Shown: piece after piece, positions 60,501 to 64,000 of the stretch
Numbering within the stretch: position 1 is the stretch's first letter
How the letters are laid out: every line of letters starts with the position of its first letter
Origin: Antedon mediterranea
Taxonomy: Eukaryota; Echinodermata; Crinoidea; Comatulida; Antedonidae
Length of the DNA stretch: 64,000 nucleotides
Assembly: GCF_964355755.1 (NCBI RefSeq)
Contig: NC_092677.1
Coordinates: 22,662,101-22,726,100 of the forward strand
Direction: 5' to 3'
The notes under the pieces: generated by a model
What the model saw: only the letters and a program-made list of their open reading frames with translations
The model's database searches: none
What the model was told of the DNA's origin: nothing
Made by a program: the position numbers and the translations under genes

Positions 60501-62126
60501 ACAATGTGCAGTATATTTAGTAGTCATTTGTTTTATAACTAGATAAATAAAAGGTTTTCATATCCATTCTAAATGAGCTTAAAGTATTTAAACGAATTAC
60601 AGTAGTTGTATCGAGATTATTCCAATACGTTGGTCCTAAATAAGTAATAAAAAACTGGCTTTTTCTAAGTTTAACAAATGGAACATACAATTTATGTGGA
60701 TTTCTTATGTTATAGATCTAATATAAAAAGGTTCTGATGCAGTTTCAAATGGTTCAAACTTTAATATTCGAACAACACGTTATTGTAAAATGAAAATTCT
60801 ATGTAAATTTGAAGGGTAATCAGCTGCCCAGATAATATTGCAATATTAAAGAGAGAAAAAAAATTTTATCTTGTTTATAACACCAATGCATTGCAATATG
60901 TTTCTGATGACCAGTCCAATTTAAGTTTTCATTAATTAAAATTCCAAGATTTTTATTTTTTTGGTCCAGATTTTTACCATTTAGAATAGTGCAAATACAT
61001 TTCCAACATTTTCTTGGCAGCAGAAACAAGACAAATTTCATAGTTAATTAGTGTTAAAGTAGTCACCTATATTACCCAGTTATTGCAGTGCAAAATTGCA
61101 AAAACTGTAAAAAGTCAAAATAACCATGACATCATATTTTGACATCTCAACGGCCCATTGAGCGCATTAAATTTGGCGTAATTTTGATGTTTTAAGCCAT
61201 GTTTCCTATAGCCATAACAAACTTTATCGGTTATTTTAAACAGTTATTTTGCATTACTGGATGTTGTGAGCCCCATGAATGGAAGCAGTTGAATGCTATA
61301 TTTAAATAATTTGTCTATTTGTACAAGTCAATTGTATGGATCTTATCAACTGTTTAGCAAACTACTGTATGTCTGTTACATCACCATATTCTGTATTATT
61401 TTGTCTGGAAATGTTCATAGATTGCATAATTGCAATAGTGTACAGGAATCTTGTATGTATACATTAGGCCAACTTTTGATTTAACAGAATTTTAAAGTCC
61501 CTTTCCCTACGTTTTTAAGATCTAATTTAAGGACACAAACTACATTTAATGTAAAAATAAATACTATATGGTCCTATTGAGATAACTTTTTTCGTCTTTA
61601 AATGGTTAAAAATGTGAAAAATTAGGCACTTTCAATAGGTTTAGCGGCATGCTATAAATCCCAACATGCATTGTGCGCTGATTTTGTTTTTCTTCTGTAA
61701 TTCGCCCACTGATCGATTGTGAGGCCAAAACTAAATGGGAGACGCCCACAAATGTGAAAACAACCACAAATGTGAAAAAGTATAAGAATGACCTGGTTTA
61801 CTGTTTTTAAAGTAATGTATATACATTATGTTTACAAAATGTCACAAATTGTAGGGAATGGATCTTTAACTTTTAACATATTCAATAAATAACTCTAATT
61901 AAATGTTTGCTAAATGGGATAGTAATGATTTTAATAACCAGTTTGACCAAAATGCTGAGGCATGCTTCTCAAGTTTGTTTTGTTTTATTAGACCTTATTG
62001 GGTGTTCATGTATTTTACCATTGAAATTTATCCTTTTATAGTTATTTGTTTGGAGAGGAAGGCTACTGCTTAACAAGTTTACAGACTGCATTAGGCTATG
62101 TGCTACGGACATTGGTCACAATATAG
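39571..62126 (+). CDS. VPS9D1: VPS9 domain-containing protein 1 (VPS9D1), Rab-GEF family
   Basis: Fourteen exons: 39571-39678, 40011-40083, 40604-40696, 41083-41338, 41626-41737, 41942-42004, 42909-43049, 43585-43816, 44325-45068, 47812-47941, 49948-50159, 56329-56413, 59392-59496 and 62042-62126, giving 812 residues; all introns are GT-AG with matching phases. Parts: an N-terminal MIT-like helical region (about 10-90), Pro/Ser/Thr-rich linker (92-175), coiled-coil segment (about 195-280) including [19 protein letters not shown], a region with WLKSWRARL matching the vertebrate protein, an acidic disordered linker (360-600), and the VPS9 domain to the C-terminus. In the domain, [13 protein letters not shown] and [14 protein letters not shown] carry the catalytic Asp (D754) and Tyr (Y793) expected of Rab5-type exchange factors. 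Human VPS9D1 is about 630 residues; the extra length is mainly the acidic linker. Activity on Rab5/Rab22 is inferred from family. Confidence 0.94.
40697..40792. repeat. 48-bp tandem duplication copying a splice donor
   Basis: Two nearly identical 48-bp units (40697-40744 and 40745-40792) follow the end of VPS9D1 exon 3. Because the unit carries ATAG|GTATTC, a second identical donor lies at 40745. Using it would add 16 codons in frame without a stop. Confidence 0.85.
42110..42710 (-). mobile_element. Penelope-like element relic with GIY-YIG domain
   Basis: On the minus strand [18 protein letters not shown] is the GIY-YIG nuclease N-terminus, followed after a frameshift by [20 protein letters not shown] and a LNLGFN end. 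Downstream, CTGAAGAAGGGCTGGTGTTG and CCCGAAAGCTCAGC form the conserved 3' region seen after such domains. The reverse transcriptase part is missing. It lies in VPS9D1 intron 6, antisense to the gene. Confidence 0.7.
43083..43370. mobile_element. Diverged relative of the 9794 MITE
   Basis: Begins AAATGTATTGTCTCCCAAAA and ends GACAATATATCTATGAA, with interior matches (CACTTCCATAG, TTTTTTTAGGTAAATA) to the 9794-10155 element. Termini are eroded. It lies in VPS9D1 intron 7. Confidence 0.55.
44325..45068 (+). CDS. VPS9D1: VPS9D1 exon 9: acidic linker
   Basis: The 744-bp exon codes about 248 residues, with a dense acidic patch ([20 protein letters not shown]) then Asp/Glu/Asn/Thr-rich sequence without recognisable domain. 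It replaces the shorter Pro/Ser-rich linker of vertebrates. It enters and leaves in phase 1, so it could be skipped without frame loss. Confidence 0.9.
45123..45420. mobile_element. Truncated relative of the 9794 MITE
   Basis: The first 60 bp closely match 9794-9860 (AGATGTATTGTCCCC, GAAGATTAATTAAATCAGAC), and the T-rich middle also matches. The right terminus is lost. It lies 55 bp after VPS9D1 exon 9. Confidence 0.65.
45421..47811. other. VPS9D1: Remainder of VPS9D1 intron 9
   Basis: AT-rich sequence with poly-A/T runs. No exon, repeat family or RNA gene could be recognised. Confidence 0.4.
48275..48337. repeat. Duplicated 28-bp palindromic unit
   Basis: GATATCTGAGTTTTCTAGAT continued by CTAGAAAA occurs at 48275-48302 and, with one change, at 48307-48334. 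Each unit is itself an imperfect palindrome around TCTAGA/TCTAAATCTAGA, so the region can form alternative stems. It lies in VPS9D1 intron 10. Confidence 0.7.
49478..49733 (-). pseudogene. Isolated coding-like exon on the opposite strand
   Basis: After TTGGATTAG (acceptor-like) the minus strand stays open with protein-like composition: [36 protein letters not shown], then [17 protein letters not shown], followed by a possible donor at GCA|GTATGG. DDHVLC..SALYVDG is reminiscent of a laminin-G/concanavalin-type strand pair, a weak resemblance. It lies in VPS9D1 intron 10 and no partner exon was found, so it is probably a captured or relic exon. Confidence 0.4.
49793..49914. mobile_element. 122-bp TTAA-flanked short form of the 9794 MITE
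   Basis: TTAA at 49789-49792 and 49915-49918 bracket AGATGT...ACAATACATCT. Only the right terminus is well preserved. Confidence 0.6.
50698..50862. mobile_element. Foldback MITE with GGTTCCCACTAG ends
   Basis: GTGGTTCCCACTAGCGACGC at the left and, inverted, CTAGTGGGAACCA at the right define the element. Inside, GACCAATAACAAGCG and CGCTTGTCATTGG form a second nested inverted pair with CCAAT motifs. This is the most complete of the copies at 485, 7560, 50698 and 62752. Confidence 0.7.
52030..52990 (-). mobile_element. LINE reverse transcriptase, C-terminal part, broken
   Basis: On the minus strand the protein resumes right after the array with [34 protein letters not shown], then after a frameshift near 52820 [31 protein letters not shown] and [20 protein letters not shown], all typical of the thumb/C-terminus of CR1/Jockey-group LINEs. 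A second frameshift near 52285 leads to [13 protein letters not shown]. The FADD catalytic box is lost at the array junction, so the enzyme is dead. Confidence 0.85.
52988..53510. repeat. 31-bp array in two opposite orientations (first block)
   Basis: About 7.5 units of CTTGTTACACCGCTCACTTT+AGTTTGAATGT run from 52988 to about 53222; after a junction (about 53223-53262) about 8 units run in the reverse orientation to 53510. The two halves are almost perfect inverted copies and could form a cruciform with arms over 200 bp. A few units carry C for T (CACTCTAG). Confidence 0.95.
53510..54054 (-). mobile_element. LINE reverse transcriptase, N-terminal part, copy 1
   Basis: The minus strand encodes [70 protein letters not shown] and [15 protein letters not shown], the fingers and motif 1-2 region of a CR1/Jockey-type LINE. 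It ends at the 31-bp array before motif A, so palm motifs A and B are missing. The 5' end is truncated at a TTGAATCTTGAATC repeat. Confidence 0.9.
54055..54382. repeat. AT-rich LINE flank, copy 1
   Basis: It starts ATTCAAGATTCAAGAAATTT and TTATTTGTCCATAAAAATGG, resembling the tail of a widespread repeat, then AT-rich sequence to AATATTTGTAATGT. The same 328 bp recurs at 55653-55980. The order suggests another element abuts the truncated LINE. Confidence 0.6.
54383..55108. repeat. 31-bp array in two opposite orientations (second block)
   Basis: About 17-18 forward units (54383 to about 54925) meet about 5 reverse units (about 54955-55108). The junction (about 54925-54955) is the exact reverse complement of the junction in the first block. 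CACTCTAG variants are more common here. Confidence 0.95.
55108..55652 (-). mobile_element. LINE reverse transcriptase, N-terminal part, copy 2
   Basis: This encodes the same 180-odd residues as 53510-54054 with no visible difference, so the block was duplicated very recently or was created in assembly. The AT-rich flank is copied too (55653-55980). Confidence 0.9.
57387..57839. mobile_element. 453-bp pogo/Tigger-like MITE
   Basis: Starts CAGTAGAACCTCCATTTTAC and ends AAAACAAAGGTTCTACTG, with TA on both sides (57385-57386 and 57840-57841). CAGTAGAACCTC termini with TA targets are typical of pogo/Tigger-group Tc1/mariner elements. Subterminal ACGTAAAATC motifs repeat at the right end. No transposase is present. 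It lies in VPS9D1 intron 12. Confidence 0.8.
59392..62126 (+). CDS. VPS9D1: VPS9D1 exons 13-14: catalytic end of the VPS9 domain
   Basis: Exons 59392-59496 and 62042-62126 encode the most conserved part of the domain: the DD..LP motif (753-757), [13 protein letters not shown], then [17 protein letters not shown] and the stop TAG at 62124-62126. The Y-x-x-T spacing matches Rabex-5-type enzymes. Confidence 0.93.
59850..59915 (+). mobile_element. tRNA-like SINE fragment
   Basis: GGCTAGTGGTCTGC resembles a polymerase III A box and GGTTCAAATCCCACTAC a perfect B box, but the spacing is too short for a tRNA gene and no acceptor stem is present. It lies in VPS9D1 intron 13. Confidence 0.5.
60330..61045 (-). 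mobile_element. Decayed LINE 3' fragment
   Basis: The minus strand contains [20 protein letters not shown], then after stops [38 protein letters not shown] and [12 protein letters not shown], the C-terminal region of a CR1/L2-type reverse transcriptase. It is unrelated in detail to the copy at 52030. It lies in VPS9D1 intron 13. Confidence 0.7.
61496..61865. mobile_element. 370-bp TTAA-flanked MITE (intact relative of 24373)
   Basis: AGTCCCTTTCCCTAC at the left and GTAGGGAATGGATCT at the right, with TTAA on both sides (61492-61495 and 61866-61869). Interior stretches CTATATGGTCCTA and AATGTGAAAAATTAGG match the element at 24373. Confidence 0.75.
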
Positions 62127-62555
62127 ACACAATGTGGCAACAATAAGTAAAATAGCAGTCATTTATTTTTTAAGCCATTTTGACCGTTTCAAGAAAGAAG
62201 AAAATGGAGGGATTTATGTACACATAATTATCCACAAAAAAAGGAACTAAAAGTATAGTAAACATAAGTTTACATTGGCAATAGAGAAATGAATGGTAAA
62301 CCAGATTGTCTCACTTTTGTCTGGGTAAACATCACACTGTTGCCTACAAGACAGGTTGCTTTAACAACCTGTATTGTACTTGTTTATGCTATGCTACATA
62401 TTTGTATGCAACTAATGTATATACAGTACCACCATAAGTGTATCTGATTGTTAATATGATCTTATATTTCCAATCTTTACTCTGCATGTCTTTTTATATC
62501 TGATAAAATGGATAAAATGTATGTAACTCGTTAATAACAATGGTTGGTGATAGTG

Positions 62556-62561
62556 AATAAA
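62556..62561 (+). terminator. VPS9D1: Candidate poly(A) signal of VPS9D1
   Basis: AATAAA lies 430 bp after the stop codon and is followed by T/G-rich sequence. Confidence 0.45.
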
Positions 62562-62751
62562 GCTAATGATTGATTGTGATCGTGACTATGTTTCACTATG
62601 TGGAACCTTGTCACTCAAGTCGGTCAATATTTACACAGTATAACCTACACTTGACTACAGTGCATGTTGAATCATTTATATTATCATCAACACATACTCA
62701 AATTATGTTGCTTTCATCTCAAATCAAATTCTAAGCTGGGATATGCTTTAA

Positions 62752-62893
62752 GCTTGGTTTTTTGAACCGCAATGTAACGACAACCAATTGACCAATCATA
62801 AGCAAAAATTGAGATGGTAATCATGTCGTGATTGGTCATATTACTTGTTTTGCGCTGAAGTCCTTTCATTACGTCCAATTGGAAACCAAGCTT
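62752..62893. mobile_element. Diverged foldback MITE
   Basis: AAGCTTGGTTTTTTGAACCG at the left and GGAAACCAAGCTTTA at the right are inverted copies; GACCAATCATAAGC and GTGATTGGTCAT form the inner pair. It belongs to the family at 50698. Confidence 0.6.
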
Positions 62894-64000
62894 TATAATG
62901 TGAAATAAATAAATAACCTACTGGACTATATACCTGCATTAGACGTGACACATGTGATTAACATATATTAAACATACATGTCTATTTTGATATTTTTTTT
63001 AAACAATAATGTAAAAATAATAATATATTTATGATGATGTGATATGTAAAAATGTTGAAATTTAACACTTAGACCTACTACACTAATGTTTATAATACTA
63101 CAAAATCCAACATTTTATTTTACATTGTTTGTATTAACACTTTTTAGAATAATTGGAACATTCTTTTTAACATAACATTTTTTTTCTATCATTAGTTAAG
63201 TTGCAATTAAAAGTTTCCTAATAGTAGTATTTAGATTAAAAATATATATATAAACTTTTCTTCATTTAAGAAATAATACAGTACCATATTATATATTCAC
63301 TGTATGTACATTTGATACATTTTTATTTCATTCAAACCAAACGTCTATTGATTGAACATATTACCAATTTAAATTATTTGACATTTTATTGAATATAAAA
63401 AGAATATTAATTTTACAAATAAAAGTTTATGATCTAAAGATAAAAATCTTTGTGACAATATTGTGTTAACGTTTGATTATTTTTAATATTATGATACATG
63501 CATTATGAGGAATTAATAATAATATAATATATACGATCTCAATTAATTATTACTAATTAATGTATTAATACTAATTTTGAAAAATATGTACAATATTCAC
63601 AATATACTCATGGAAAAAGTGATATTATTTACAACTCGTGATACTATAACATTTATAACTTTTGTTTTTGCTCTTGGAAAAAAAAAGTGAATCGTACATG
63701 ATACTAGATGGTTGATAGGAAGCCACTCAAGAATGCCCCTGGGAATCCATTTCAAATACCGGTAGTACTTTTAAAAGCTTTTGAGACTAAACTTGCGTAA
63801 ACCTAACATCTGTATTTGAGTGGATGAGATCATTTTGTATGAGCAAACTTTTTATTCTTATCCCGAATTAAATTATTATTATTATTAAGGCTCTTATGAT
63901 ACTTGGTGATGTACGATACACAGCAAGCCAAACTGAGAGCCTTGGCGAGAAAGAAACGATATGCAGTGAATCATTAGAAATACAGTATAAGTCAGTCTTA

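Larger units (their letters stand above)
62127..64000. other. 3' UTR and intergenic DNA after VPS9D1
   Basis: AT-rich sequence with the poly(A) signal and a foldback MITE. No further gene is supported. A frame open from about 63890 to the window edge is too short to judge. Confidence 0.45.

Noticed and set aside
63890-64000. Open frame reading MILGDVRYTASQTESLGEKE to the window edge
   Set aside because: Too short and cut by the window end; no splice or start support, so not called as an exon.

Overview
The window is nuclear DNA of an animal. It is AT-rich, its genes are split by GT-AG introns, and it is crowded with short inverted-repeat elements and dead retrotransposons. The octamer TAGGCCTA recurs throughout. 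Together with the gene content this suggests a marine deuterostome, most likely an echinoderm. That is inference and the species cannot be fixed from the sequence. No organellar, bacterial or viral genome is present.

Three multi-exon genes were assembled by hand; reading phase agrees across every junction. (1) 2199-11701, plus strand: an 8-exon, 468-residue type II membrane protein with a BRICHOS domain, related to chondromodulin/tenomodulin and ITM2, with a 165-residue Thr/Ser-rich exon between the membrane-proximal part and BRICHOS. (2) 14019-35934, minus strand: a 14-exon, 1087-residue ACIN1 (acinus) orthologue with SAP domain, acidic middle, RRM, RSB motif and RS tail. (3) 39571-62126, plus strand: a 14-exon, 812-residue VPS9D1 orthologue ending in a Rab-GEF VPS9 domain. 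Genes 1 and 2 converge across a 2.3 kb spacer holding a 5S-rRNA-headed SINE; genes 2 and 3 diverge from a 3.6 kb spacer holding a TAGGCCTA-rich tract and a GATCG-repeat element. No functional link between the three genes is apparent.

Most of the rest is mobile or repetitive DNA: a 34-bp minisatellite beside the BRICHOS mucin exon; a PIF/Harbinger-like MITE with 41-bp perfect termini; two families with TTAA target sites, one copy carrying a nested second element; a probable Helitron/Helentron end; a 1.9 kb element with GCGGCCGC-containing termini and an internal ~75-bp satellite; a Penelope-like GIY-YIG relic; three LINE relics; and a striking block at 52.9-56.0 kb where 31-bp arrays in opposite orientations interrupt a LINE reverse transcriptase and the whole block is duplicated.

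No CRISPR array, confident tRNA gene or new multi-gene system was found. The most unusual items are the inverted 31-bp array block, the BRICHOS protein architecture, the 5S-derived SINE, and the GATCG and GCGGCCGC elements.
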